Positions 15,398 to 23,085 of a stretch of 29,286 nt of DNA are shown here, in pieces. Within the stretch, counting starts at the first letter, position 1; each line of letters starts with the position of its first letter. The stretch spans positions 1 to 29,286 of the forward strand of contig CAZKGM010000042.1 in NCBI GenBank assembly GCA_964552395.1. The letters are read 5' to 3'. The position numbers and the translations under genes are program-made. Source of the stretch: JAJDNH01 sp964552395. GTDB lineage: Bacteria > Acidobacteriota > Thermoanaerobaculia > Thermoanaerobaculales > Sulfomarinibacteraceae. The notes beneath the pieces are model-generated. The model did not search any database, was not told the DNA's origin, and worked only from the letters and a program-made list of their open reading frames with translations.

Positions 15398-16173
15398 AGT
15401 GCTTCCTCCTCGTCAGCAGGCACCTCGCCCTTGAGGAAAGCCTGGAGGTATGGATCGGGGTGCACCCGGAACTGCTCGGGAGTATCGAGCGCGATGATAA
15501 CGCCCCTCCGGAGCATGGCGATACGGTCGGCAATGCGGAAGGCAAGGCTCATGTCATGGGTGATGGTCACCGCCGTCACCTCGAGCTCCCGACGCATCAC
15601 ATTGATCACGTTGGCGATGGCGGCGGTGTTAATGGGGTCGAGGCCGGTGGTTGGCTCGTCGAAGAGGAGGAACTCGGGCTCCAGTGCGATAGCGCGCGCG
15701 AAGCCGACGCGTCGCCGCATCCCGCCCGACAGCTCCGCCGGGTGCTTCGTATCCACGCCGTTGAGGCGCACCAGGCGCAGGCACTCATGGACCCGCGCCG
15801 CGACCTCCTCGCGGTTGCGCTCGGTGTGCCGCCGAATCGGAAACGCGATGTTGTCGAAGACCGTCATCGAATCGAACAGCGCCCCCTCCTGGAAGCTCAT
15901 GCCGAACCGCTTACGGAGGTCGAGCGCCACGCCGGGCGAGGCCAACGTGATGTCAACGCCGTCAACGACGACGTTGCCCTCGTCGGGGGGCAGCAGCCCG
16001 ATCAGGTGCTTGAGGAAGACGGTCTTGCCGGCGCCCGAGCCACCAACCACCACCAGCGACTCGCCGCGCTCGACGTCGAGGTCCAACCCGCGCAGCACTT
16101 CTTTGCCGTCAAACGACTTGTGGAGGTCGATCACGCTGATCGCGGCGTCGGTGGTGGGTGGTCGTATCGCCAT
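15394..16173 (-). CDS. mlaF: Phospholipid/MCE transporter ATP-binding protein (MlaF)
   Basis: This is the ATPase subunit of the Mla/MCE ABC transporter on the cytoplasmic face of the inner membrane, powering lipid movement through MlaE and MlaD. It has 259 residues. Walker A is GGSGAGKTV (near 42-50), the Q-loop is in MSFQEGALFDSMTVFDNI (typical of MlaF, with QxGALFDS), the ABC signature is LSGGMRRRVGFARAI, Walker B is FLLFDEPTTGLDP, and the H-loop is ITHD. The ATG at 16173 follows AGGTG and lies 7 nt after the mlaE stop. The stop overlaps mlaD. The operon has mlaE, mlaF and mlaD, but no mlaC periplasmic carrier or mlaB gene in this window. Confidence 0.95.
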   Translation of the reverse strand: MAIRPPTTDAAISVIDLHKSFDGKEVLRGLDLDVERGESLVVVGGSGAGKTVFLKHLIGLLPPDEGNVVVDGVDITLASPGVALDLRKRFGMSFQEGALFDSMTVFDNIAFPIRRHTERNREEVAARVHECLRLVRLNGVDTKHPAELSGGMRRRVGFARAIALEPEFLLFDEPTTGLDPINTAAIANVINVMRRELEVTAVTITHDMSLAFRIADRIAMLRRGVIIALDTPEQFRVHPDPYLQAFLKGEVPADEEEAL

Positions 16174-16180
16174 CAGGCAC

Positions 16181-16951
16181 CTAGAATAGGATCTTCGTGA
16201 GGAAGAAGTCCGACAGCAGGATCGACACCGAGCCCATGACCACGGCCGCGGTCGTCGCGCGCCCGACACCCTCTGCGCCGCCGGAGGTGTAGAACCCCTT
16301 GGCACACCCTGTACCCGCGAGAATGAGACCGAAGAAGGCGGCCTTGATCAGTCCCGAGGTGACATCGTTCACCTCCAGGTACTGAAAGGTCCGATGCCAG
16401 TAGACCACGCTGTTGGCGTGGAAGACCCCAACCGCCACCATCCAGCCGCCGATGATGCCGACCGCGTCGCCGATCAGGGTGAGGAGCGGCAGCATCAGGA
16501 CGGACGCGCCGACCCGCGGCACCACCAGATACTGGACCGGCTGCGTTGCCATGGCGTAGAGGGCGTCGATCTGCTCGGTGACCCGCATCGTCCCCAACTC
16601 GGCCGCCATCGCCGAGCCCACCCGGCCCGCCACCATCAGGCCGACCAGCACCGGCGCCAGCTCGCGGGTCAGCGACAGCGCCACCACCGAGCCGACGAAT
16701 CCCTCCGCGTGGAACCGTTCGAAGCCGCGGTAGGTCTGCAGTGCCAACACCATTCCCGTGAACATGGTTGTCAACAGCACAACCGGAACCGAGTCGTAGC
16801 CGACACGGACCATCTGCCGGAACCACTCGGCAACGTCGAACGGCCGCCGGACCGCCCACAGCAGTGCCTGGGTGAGGATGTAGAAGAAGCGCCCCAGCTC
16901 CTCGAGCGCCTCCAGCGTCACCCGCCCGAGGGCATCCAGCCAGCCCATCAT
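16181..16951 (-). CDS. mlaE: MlaE-family ABC transporter permease
   Basis: This is the inner-membrane permease of the Mla phospholipid transporter. The 256-residue protein has five or six hydrophobic segments. Family motifs include VPVVLLTTMFTGMVLALQTY, GFVGSVVALSLTRELAPVLVGLMVAGRVGSAMAAELGTMRVTEQIDAL (given in parts: TRELAPVL, AGRVGSA, MRVTEQIDAL), PRVGASVLMLPLLT and the C-terminal GAEGVGRATTAAVV. The first of two adjacent ATGs (16951) is chosen because AGGGAGG lies 5 nt before it; a GTG seven codons upstream overlaps the dnaB stop and has no ribosome binding site. It starts 14 nt after dnaB, so the genes are very likely co-transcribed. Confidence 0.95.
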   Translation of the reverse strand: MMGWLDALGRVTLEALEELGRFFYILTQALLWAVRRPFDVAEWFRQMVRVGYDSVPVVLLTTMFTGMVLALQTYRGFERFHAEGFVGSVVALSLTRELAPVLVGLMVAGRVGSAMAAELGTMRVTEQIDALYAMATQPVQYLVVPRVGASVLMLPLLTLIGDAVGIIGGWMVAVGVFHANSVVYWHRTFQYLEVNDVTSGLIKAAFFGLILAGTGCAKGFYTSGGAEGVGRATTAAVVMGSVSILLSDFFLTKILF

Positions 16952-16965
16952 CACGGCCTCCCTGC

Positions 16966-18360
16966 CTACCACGGTGCTCCTCCTGGAGCATCGGCGTCGT
17001 CCCTGCTGAGGTCGGCATTCTCGAAGCGCGTGAACTCGTGCTGAAACACGAGCTCGATCTCACCGATCGGACCGTTGCGTTGCTTGGCGATGATGAGCTG
17101 TGCGAGGCGGCGGTCCTCGATGTCCTGGTCATAGACCGACGGACGGACGATGAACACCACGACATCGGCATCCTGCTCGATGCTGCCGGACTCCCTGAGG
17201 TCGGACAGCTGCGGCCGGTGATCTCCGCCGCGACGATCCGGCTGCCGCGACAGCTGGGACAGCACCAGCATCGGCACGTCGAGCTCCTTGGCTATCGCCT
17301 TGAGGCCGCGGGAAATCGCGGATACCTCTTCGTTCCGGCTGGGAAACCTGCCGCCGCCGGACATGAGCTGCATGTAGTCCACCATCACCAGATCGAGTCC
17401 CCGCTCGAGCTTCAGGCGCCGCGCCTTGGCCGACAGCTCCAGCACCGTCATCCCGGGGCTGTCGTCGATCCAAATGTCGGCGTCCTGCAGCGACTGCGCC
17501 GCCATCGTCAGCTTCGGCCAGTCGGCCTTGGCCAGGTAGCCGGAGGTGATCCGTTTCTGGTCGACGCGGGCCAGCGACGACAGCATCCGACGAACCAGCT
17601 GATCGGCCGACATTTCGAGCGAAAACACGGCCACTTTGGCGCCGCCGTGCAGCGCCACATGAGTGCAGATGTTGATGCCGAGCGAGGTCTTCCCCATCGA
17701 CGGACGAGCCGCGAGGATCACCAGGTTCTTGCGCTGGAGACCGGAGGTCATCTCGTTGAAACGGGTGAATCCGGTGTCGAGACCGGTCAGCGTCGAGTGC
17801 GTGCTGCGCGCAGCCTCCAGCATCTCGACCTCGTGCTGGGCGAGCTCCCGGATATGCACGAGACCACCCTCGAGCGTGTCCTCGGCGATCCGATGCACGT
17901 CCCGCTGGGCGCTCTCGACCGCTTCACGGGCCTCCCCCTGGTCGAGCGAGCAGGTCGAGAGGATACGTTGTGCGGCCGAGATCAGGCGCCGCTTGACCGC
18001 CTTGTCGTGCACGATGCCGGCGTAGTGAGCGACGTTGGCGACGTCCGGCAACGTATCCACCAGCGACGACAGGTAGGAGGCGCCGCCGACGCGCTCCAGC
18101 AGCCCTTCTTCGCGCAGATGGTTGGTGGCCGTCACCAGGTCGGCGGCCTGACCCCGCTCGTGGAGCTCGACGCAGCCACCGTAGATGAGGCGGTGGCTCT
18201 CGGTGTAGAACTCCTCCCCGCGCAGCTTCTCCAACACCTGCAGCAACGCTCCTGGATCCAGCAGGATCGCACCCAGAACGGCGCGTTCGGCCTCGGGCTC
18301 GTGGGGGAGCCGAAGCCCACCCTCGCTCGCGTTGGGTATTGCGTGAACCTCTGTGCTCAT
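16966..18360 (-). CDS. dnaB: Replicative DNA helicase
   Basis: This is the hexameric 5'-3' helicase that unwinds DNA at the replication fork and loads primase. At 464 residues it has normal length. The N-terminal DnaB domain (about 15-120) contains PHEPEAERAVLGAILLD and FYTESHRLIYG. The C-terminal RecA-like domain has LVILAARPSMGKTSLGIN (Walker A), FSLEMSADQLVRRM, LVMVDYMQLMSG (Walker B) and the LSQLSRQ sensor followed by LSDLRESGSIEQDADVV. No intein is present. A purine-rich AGGTAGGA lies about 11 nt before the ATG. It is the first gene of the minus-strand operon that continues into mlaEFD, radA and the HEAT/HD-GYP pair. Confidence 0.97.
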   Translation of the reverse strand: MSTEVHAIPNASEGGLRLPHEPEAERAVLGAILLDPGALLQVLEKLRGEEFYTESHRLIYGGCVELHERGQAADLVTATNHLREEGLLERVGGASYLSSLVDTLPDVANVAHYAGIVHDKAVKRRLISAAQRILSTCSLDQGEAREAVESAQRDVHRIAEDTLEGGLVHIRELAQHEVEMLEAARSTHSTLTGLDTGFTRFNEMTSGLQRKNLVILAARPSMGKTSLGINICTHVALHGGAKVAVFSLEMSADQLVRRMLSSLARVDQKRITSGYLAKADWPKLTMAAQSLQDADIWIDDSPGMTVLELSAKARRLKLERGLDLVMVDYMQLMSGGGRFPSRNEEVSAISRGLKAIAKELDVPMLVLSQLSRQPDRRGGDHRPQLSDLRESGSIEQDADVVVFIVRPSVYDQDIEDRRLAQLIIAKQRNGPIGEIELVFQHEFTRFENADLSRDDADAPGGAPW

Positions 18361-18482
18361 CGGCTCACTATCCTACCTCACTCTGACCCGGATCATTCAG
18401 TCGCAATCTGCCGCGACCGGCGAAAGGCCTGCCATCGCCATGCTCTCCATGTTTCGCCGGTCTCGCTCCGATCGCTCTTGAA

Positions 18483-19568
18483 TCACCCTGGGCGACTCTT
18501 CCCTGACAGCCGCCGAAGGACCTCACGCACCTCGTTGGACTCGACCCGCTGGCCGAGTACGACCCCGTCATCGGTGGGCAGCACCCAGGCGACGCCGGCG
18601 CGGTCACGCTTCTTGTCCCGGCCTATGTGATCCACCAGCGCCCCCGGATCGAGGTCGGAGATCGGCGGCAGGGGCCCGAGACCACGCACGGCAGTCTCCA
18701 GCCGCTCGCGGCCATCTTCGCTCAGCAGCCCGTGCCGGTGAGCGATCAGCGCCGCCGCTCGCAGCCCCCACGCCACCGCCTCGCCGTGCAGGAAGCGCCG
18801 GTAGCGAGTGACCGACTCGAGCGCGTGCGCCACCGTGTGGCCGAGGTTGAGGGCCTGGCGCGGACCGGCCTCGCGCTCATCGGCGATGACGATCTCGGCC
18901 TTCACCACCACCGCCAGCGCCACCAGCTGCTGCCAGCGCTGCGGCGGCAGGTCGCCGTAGCCCGTTACCCGCTCCGGGAGCAGATCCAGGAGACCGTGGT
19001 CGCCGATCCACGCCCCCTTTACGACCTCGGCAAGGCCGGCGCGCATCTCGCGCTCGGGAAGCGTCGCCAGCGCGTCGATGTCGGCCACCACCAGGCGTGG
19101 CGGCCAGAAGGCGCCGACCAGGTTCTTCCCCTCTTCCAGGTTGACGCCGGTCTTGCCGCCGACGGCAGCGTCCACCATCGCCAGCAGGGTCGTCGGCACC
19201 GCCACCCACTCGATCCCGCGCAGGTAGACCGCGGCCGCGAAGCCGGCGAGGTCTGTCACCACGCCGCCACCGATAGCGACCAGGGCATCCCTGCGATCGT
19301 AGCCGCCGTCGAGCAGCCACCTGCAGATTCGCTCCACCTGCTGCCAGCGCTTGAACTCCTCGCCGTCCGGGAGCTCGACCGGCTCGTCCCAACCGGCAGC
19401 CTCGGCCGCGGCACGTGCGTAGAGGGGGCCCACCGTCGTGTTCGTAACCAGTGCCGCGCGTCCCACTACACCACACTCTTCGGTCAGGGCGGCAAGACGG
19501 CCGAGCAGGCCCCGGCCGACCAGGACATCGTACGTTCCGCGCTCGCCGGTGACCCCGATCCTCTGCAT
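18483..19568 (-). CDS. aroB: 3-dehydroquinate synthase
   Basis: This is the second step of the shikimate pathway, turning DAHP into 3-dehydroquinate with NAD and a divalent metal in the cytoplasm. It has 361 residues. The NAD-binding GGGVVTDLAGFAAAVYLRG and PTTLLAMVDAAVGGKTGVN motifs are intact. The metal ligands are visible as the Glu in LAEVVKGA, the His in LNLGHTVAHALE and the His in FLHGEAVAWG. The ATG at 19568 begins the conserved protein; the upstream Shine-Dalgarno is weak (GGA close to the ATG). The gene ends 122 nt before dnaB. aroC, another shikimate gene, is about 6 kb away on the other strand, so the pathway is scattered. Confidence 0.96.
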   Translation of the reverse strand: MQRIGVTGERGTYDVLVGRGLLGRLAALTEECGVVGRAALVTNTTVGPLYARAAAEAAGWDEPVELPDGEEFKRWQQVERICRWLLDGGYDRRDALVAIGGGVVTDLAGFAAAVYLRGIEWVAVPTTLLAMVDAAVGGKTGVNLEEGKNLVGAFWPPRLVVADIDALATLPEREMRAGLAEVVKGAWIGDHGLLDLLPERVTGYGDLPPQRWQQLVALAVVVKAEIVIADEREAGPRQALNLGHTVAHALESVTRYRRFLHGEAVAWGLRAAALIAHRHGLLSEDGRERLETAVRGLGPLPPISDLDPGALVDHIGRDKKRDRAGVAWVLPTDDGVVLGQRVESNEVREVLRRLSGKSRPG

Positions 19569-20016
19569 CGTTCCATGGTACCTGCACCGGTGCGCGACAG
19601 GGTTCGCATGCGCCGTGCCAGTCGTGGCGGGGACGCCGCGTTGCACGGTTCGGCGTCCTTCTCTGCAGCTCCGGCGGCCTTCCGCCTGCTCCGCAGGAGC
19701 CCGTCTCACGATTCCCGGCGGTCGCAACACCACGATGGGGGATCGGCGGACTCGCGGCGACCGCCGGAAACCGCTCGAGCCGCCTCCTTCAATCGTGTGG
19801 CCTTTCTCCGAGCGCCAAGGACCGAGGGAGCCCGGCGTCGGAATTCCCCTCCCGCGGCGGCCGGCTGCCCATCGCGCTCCAGGGGAATGCCGCGCCCGGC
19901 ACACCCGTTTGAGCGCACCCTTCTCTGAAGTGCGCTTCGTCCGCACTCTGCGGGTGGGTGGGGATGCTCTCTTCTAACGTCTACCGTCTACCTCCCCTAC
20001 CGGGTGGGTGGGCGAG
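19569..20016. other. Non-coding spacer upstream of aroB
   Basis: This stretch of about 450 bp lies between aroB and the tandem repeat. Open frames exist on both strands but are rich in Arg, Pro and Ser and look like random GC-rich translation. Near its right end CGGGTGGGTGGG occurs twice (19951-19962 and 20001-20012), together with repeated GTCTA units (19979-19991). It presumably holds the aroB promoter, but no convincing -35/-10 pair was found. Confidence 0.45.
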
Positions 20017-20064
20017 ACCTCCTTACCTCCTTACCTCCTTACCTCCTTACCTCCTTACTCCCTT
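20017..20064. repeat. 8-bp tandem repeat (ACCTCCTT)
   Basis: Five perfect copies of ACCTCCTT in a row (20017-20056) are followed by one degenerate unit, ACTCCCTT. The array is purine/pyrimidine-asymmetric and on the minus strand reads AAGGAGGT, the consensus Shine-Dalgarno, repeated without any start codon in range. It lies directly next to the palindromic terminator. It may vary in copy number between strains. Confidence 0.85.
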
Positions 20065-20069
20065 ACAAC

Positions 20070-20097
20070 AAAGGCGGGGCCCGCGGGCCCCGCCTTT
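20070..20097. terminator. Perfect 28-bp palindrome, terminator of the TonB receptor gene
   Basis: A perfect GC-rich palindrome of 28 bp (flanks AAAGGC and GCCTTT, core of C and G runs around 20078-20089) lies 22 bp beyond the receptor stop codon. On the minus strand it is followed by TTTGTTGTAA, a weak T tract; on the plus strand by TTTGG. It can act as an intrinsic terminator for the minus-strand receptor, and possibly in both directions. Confidence 0.7.
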
Positions 20098-20119
20098 GGT
20101 CACGTTCTCTTGAGTCGAT

Positions 20120-23005
20120 CTAGAACCGGAACTTCAGACCCACCTGGTACTGGCGAGGCTGGCCGGGGCTGCCGATCGCCTCTCCGGTCGACGGGTCCTT
20201 GACCAGGCCGAAGGTCGGGTTGAGGTCGCCGGCGTTGTTCACCACCAGCTGCTGGTTGCTGCTGTTGACGTACCAGTTATCGTTGTTGAACACGTTGAAG
20301 CACTCTGCAATGACCTCGAGCTCGTAGTCGCCGAAGATCCGGAAGATCTTGGTCACCCGCAGGTCCATGTTGTGATACCAGCGCTGCCGGAACGAGTTGC
20401 GCGGGTAGTGGTACCAGGTGCCGTCGGACAGCTGTACCGTGGCGTGATCGTTGTAGAACGCGTCCTTGTTCAGGTCTGGATAGCCGGTGGCGGTGAACGG
20501 GAAGCCCGAGCGGATGGTCACGATGGCCGACAGCACGAAGTCATATGGCAGGGTCACGGTGCCGGAGGCGACGAACCGGTGCTTGATGTCGTAGTTCGAG
20601 GGGCCCCAGTCGGCGTTCAGGTTGTACTGGTCCTCGGGGTAGTCTCCCGAGCTCGACACCGAGCGCTCGTTGGAGTCGTTGTCGCGGGCGCGCGCGTAGG
20701 TGTAGGAGGCGTTGAACGTCCAGCCGTCGGAGAAACGCTTCTTGGCCTTGAGGATGATCGCCCGGTACTTGGCCCTGGCATCCGACTTGAACATGATCAC
20801 GTGGCCGAAGTCTGAGTAGTTGGTGTGGTAGTAGTACGGGTAGTAGGTGGGGCGGCCGTCGACCGTCGTGCCGCCGTCCGGCGCCAGGTTCAGGTCCTGC
20901 TTGCGCTCGAGGTGGTGGGTGTGCGAGTAGATCACGTCGACGCCGACCGACAGGTCCGGCGCGATTTCCCTCTCGTAGCCCAGGGACATGCGCAACGTCT
21001 CCGGGTTCTGGAAGTCGGGCGAGAACACGAACACATCCGGGGTCGCCCCGGGCAGGTCGCCTAGCGAGGAGTAGATGTTGGGCCACTCGGGGCACCCGCC
21101 GTAACTGCAGGTTGCGCTGTAGCGGACCACACGGACGCCGTTCGCGAGCAGCGCGTTGGCGGTCAGCAGCGTCGGCGTCCTGTCGTAGAACATGCCGATG
21201 CCGCCGCGCAGCACCTGGGTGCCGTCGCCGTTGATGTCCCAGGCGAAGCCCGCGCGCGGCGCCCAGTTGTTGTTGTCGTTTGGAATGTCGCCGGTGAGCG
21301 GCAACAGGGAGTTGGTCTCCTGGGGCGTCGGCATGTCTTGGAGGTCGTAGCGCAGGCCGTAGGTCACGGTCAGGTTGGGCGTGACCTGCCAGTCGTCCTC
21401 GGCGTAGAAGGCGTAGGTATTGCCGTCGAACTTGACCGCGCCGTTGTAGTCGGAGAACGCCTGGGTGAACGAGTTCGGGTTGTTGTTGAAGAAGTCGTCC
21501 CAGCTGTTGAACATGTAGAAGCCGGCCGCGTAGCGGTAGAAGCCGTCATCGTACTTGATGAGGTCGAGGTTCACGCCCGCCTTGAGCGTGTGGTCGCCCG
21601 CGTAGTAGGTGAAGTTGTCGATAAGCTGTGTGCGCTTCTCGGTCAGGTAGTTTGGCAGGAACTGGTTCTGACCGAACACGGCGTCGTAGGAACGGGAGAT
21701 CTGGGTCTCGGGAAGAGTGGTGGTGTTGGGGGCTCGCGGCCGCTCCTCCTTGGAGTACTGCACGATCAGCTCGTTGAAGGAGTTCTCGCCCAGCACCGAG
21801 TTCAGGGTCGCCACCAGGGAGTTGAAGTTGTTCTTCTCGAGGCCGTTATTGGAGCGCCCGGTGTCGACGTAGCTGCTGGTGAGGTTCTCACCCTTCTCCT
21901 TGGAGTAGTTGTCGCGAACCGTGAGCAGGTGGTTCTCGGAGGCCTGCCAGTCGATCTTGGCCAGCAGCACGTCGGCGTCGTTGGTCTGGCTATAGGTACC
22001 GACCTCGTCGGCGTAGCTGAGGCCAGTCAAGGCCTCCCACTCGGCCACGCGGTCGGAGGGGAAGTTGTAGAACTTGTGAAAGGTCGGGGTCGTGTACCGC
22101 TGCCCATCATACGAAACGAAGTAATGCAGCTTGTCCTTGATGATCGGGCCGCCGAGGTAGGCGCCGAACTGCTTCTGCTTGAAGTCCGCCGAAGAGCGGC
22201 CGTCGGCGTAGTCGGCGACGAAGCTCTGATCACGGTAGTAGGCGAACACCTCGCCGTGGACCTGGTTGGTACCGGACTTGGTGATGGCGTTGATGATGCC
22301 GCCGGAGGCGCTGTACTGCACGCTGTAGTCCGACTGCAGGACCTGGAACTCCTTGATCGCGCCCTGGGAGAAGGTGAACGGCGGGCGGGTGCCGCCGCGC
22401 TCCTCGCCGAAGAACGACGACTGGTCGTTGGCGCCATCGATGTTGAACGAGTTCTGGATCCCGCGCATGCCGCCGATGTGGACGCGGCCGACAGTGTCCG
22501 GCACCGAGGCCGGCGTGAGCGCCACGAAGTCGAGGAAGTCGCGGCCGTTGAGCGGCAGGTTGGCGATCGCCTGGCTGTTGACGGAGGACGTCACGCTGGG
22601 GTTCGTTGTCTCGACGATCGGCGCCTGGGCGGTGACGACGATCTCCTCCTTGACCTCAGTGATCTGGAGCGAGAAGTCGATCTTCGCGACCGATCCCAGG
22701 GTCACCTGGATCCCCTTCTTGATCTCGGTCTTGAAGCCGTCCATGTCGACCCGCAGGTCGTAGGTGCCGGACGGCAGGTAGTTGAGGCGGTAGAGACCTC
22801 TCGCCTCGGTCGCGGCGACACGGCTGAAACCGGTTGCCTCGTTGGTAGCCGTCACCGTCGCGCCGGGAAGCGCGGCCCCCTGTGGGTCGGCGACAATGCC
22901 CTGGATCTGACCGGTCGCCACGTTCGACTGCGCCTGCACGACAGCGGGCAGCAGCACGAAGGCGAGGGCGATCAGCCACACGACACTCCTTCGTAACGTC
23001 AACAT
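20120..23005 (-). CDS. Oar-like TonB-dependent receptor with carboxypeptidase-regulatory-like domain
   Basis: This 961-residue outer-membrane protein has a signal peptide (1-26, ending VVQAQ). A CarboxypepD_reg-like domain follows (about 30-112; GQIQGIVADPQGAALPGATVTATN, GLYRLNYLPSGTYDLRVDMDGF). A plug domain (about 118-235) contains EEIVVTAQAPIVETT, LPLNGRDFLDFVALTPAS and NSFNIDGANDQS, and a large barrel ends in KFRF with a terminal Phe. Such receptors are expanded in Acidobacteriota and resemble Myxococcus Oar; the substrate is unknown, perhaps peptides or glycans. The ATG at 23005 has AGGAGGAGAG just ahead and starts the signal peptide; longer upstream frames are rejected. It lies 70 nt downstream of the 5'-nucleotidase gene with two hairpins between. 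Confidence 0.92.
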   Translation of the reverse strand: MLTLRRSVVWLIALAFVLLPAVVQAQSNVATGQIQGIVADPQGAALPGATVTATNEATGFSRVAATEARGLYRLNYLPSGTYDLRVDMDGFKTEIKKGIQVTLGSVAKIDFSLQITEVKEEIVVTAQAPIVETTNPSVTSSVNSQAIANLPLNGRDFLDFVALTPASVPDTVGRVHIGGMRGIQNSFNIDGANDQSSFFGEERGGTRPPFTFSQGAIKEFQVLQSDYSVQYSASGGIINAITKSGTNQVHGEVFAYYRDQSFVADYADGRSSADFKQKQFGAYLGGPIIKDKLHYFVSYDGQRYTTPTFHKFYNFPSDRVAEWEALTGLSYADEVGTYSQTNDADVLLAKIDWQASENHLLTVRDNYSKEKGENLTSSYVDTGRSNNGLEKNNFNSLVATLNSVLGENSFNELIVQYSKEERPRAPNTTTLPETQISRSYDAVFGQNQFLPNYLTEKRTQLIDNFTYYAGDHTLKAGVNLDLIKYDDGFYRYAAGFYMFNSWDDFFNNNPNSFTQAFSDYNGAVKFDGNTYAFYAEDDWQVTPNLTVTYGLRYDLQDMPTPQETNSLLPLTGDIPNDNNNWAPRAGFAWDINGDGTQVLRGGIGMFYDRTPTLLTANALLANGVRVVRYSATCSYGGCPEWPNIYSSLGDLPGATPDVFVFSPDFQNPETLRMSLGYEREIAPDLSVGVDVIYSHTHHLERKQDLNLAPDGGTTVDGRPTYYPYYYHTNYSDFGHVIMFKSDARAKYRAIILKAKKRFSDGWTFNASYTYARARDNDSNERSVSSSGDYPEDQYNLNADWGPSNYDIKHRFVASGTVTLPYDFVLSAIVTIRSGFPFTATGYPDLNKDAFYNDHATVQLSDGTWYHYPRNSFRQRWYHNMDLRVTKIFRIFGDYELEVIAECFNVFNNDNWYVNSSNQQLVVNNAGDLNPTFGLVKDPSTGEAIGSPGQPRQYQVGLKFRF

Positions 23006-23021
23006 CCTCTCTCCTCCTCCT

Positions 23022-23037
23022 TTGGGGCTTCCCCCAA
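23022..23037 (-). promoter_or_regulatory. Small hairpin just ahead of the receptor ribosome binding site
   Basis: TTGGGG-4 nt-CCCCAA forms a perfect 6-bp stem directly upstream of the purine-rich ribosome binding site of the TonB receptor gene. It may stabilise or expose the start region of the receptor message. Confidence 0.3.
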
Positions 23038-23059
23038 TTAATCTTCCTTCTTCCTTCCA

Positions 23060-23085
23060 TGCACGGCAGGTCATCTTACCGTGCA
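23060..23085 (-). other. Hairpin around the 5'-nucleotidase stop codon
   Basis: TGCACGG (23060-23066) and CCGTGCA (23079-23085) form a 7-bp stem, with the TAA stop of the 5'-nucleotidase in the 12-nt loop, next to the stem. No T tract follows, so it looks more like an intercistronic processing or attenuation hairpin than a terminator. Confidence 0.35.

Noticed and set aside
17038..18630. 530-codon plus-strand frame opposite dnaB
   Set aside because: Antisense shadow of an unmistakable DnaB; its composition is His/Arg/Val-rich as expected of mirrored codons.
18627..19977. Plus-strand frames opposite aroB and through the spacer to 19977
   Set aside because: No family features; Arg/Pro-rich low-information sequence.
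20017..20064. Possible CRISPR array
   Set aside because: It is an 8-bp head-to-tail repeat without spacers, so a simple tandem repeat.
21338..22996. 552-codon plus-strand frame opposite the TonB receptor
   Set aside because: It is a GC-driven antisense shadow; the minus strand encodes a clear receptor and the plus frame has no recognisable family or ribosome binding site.
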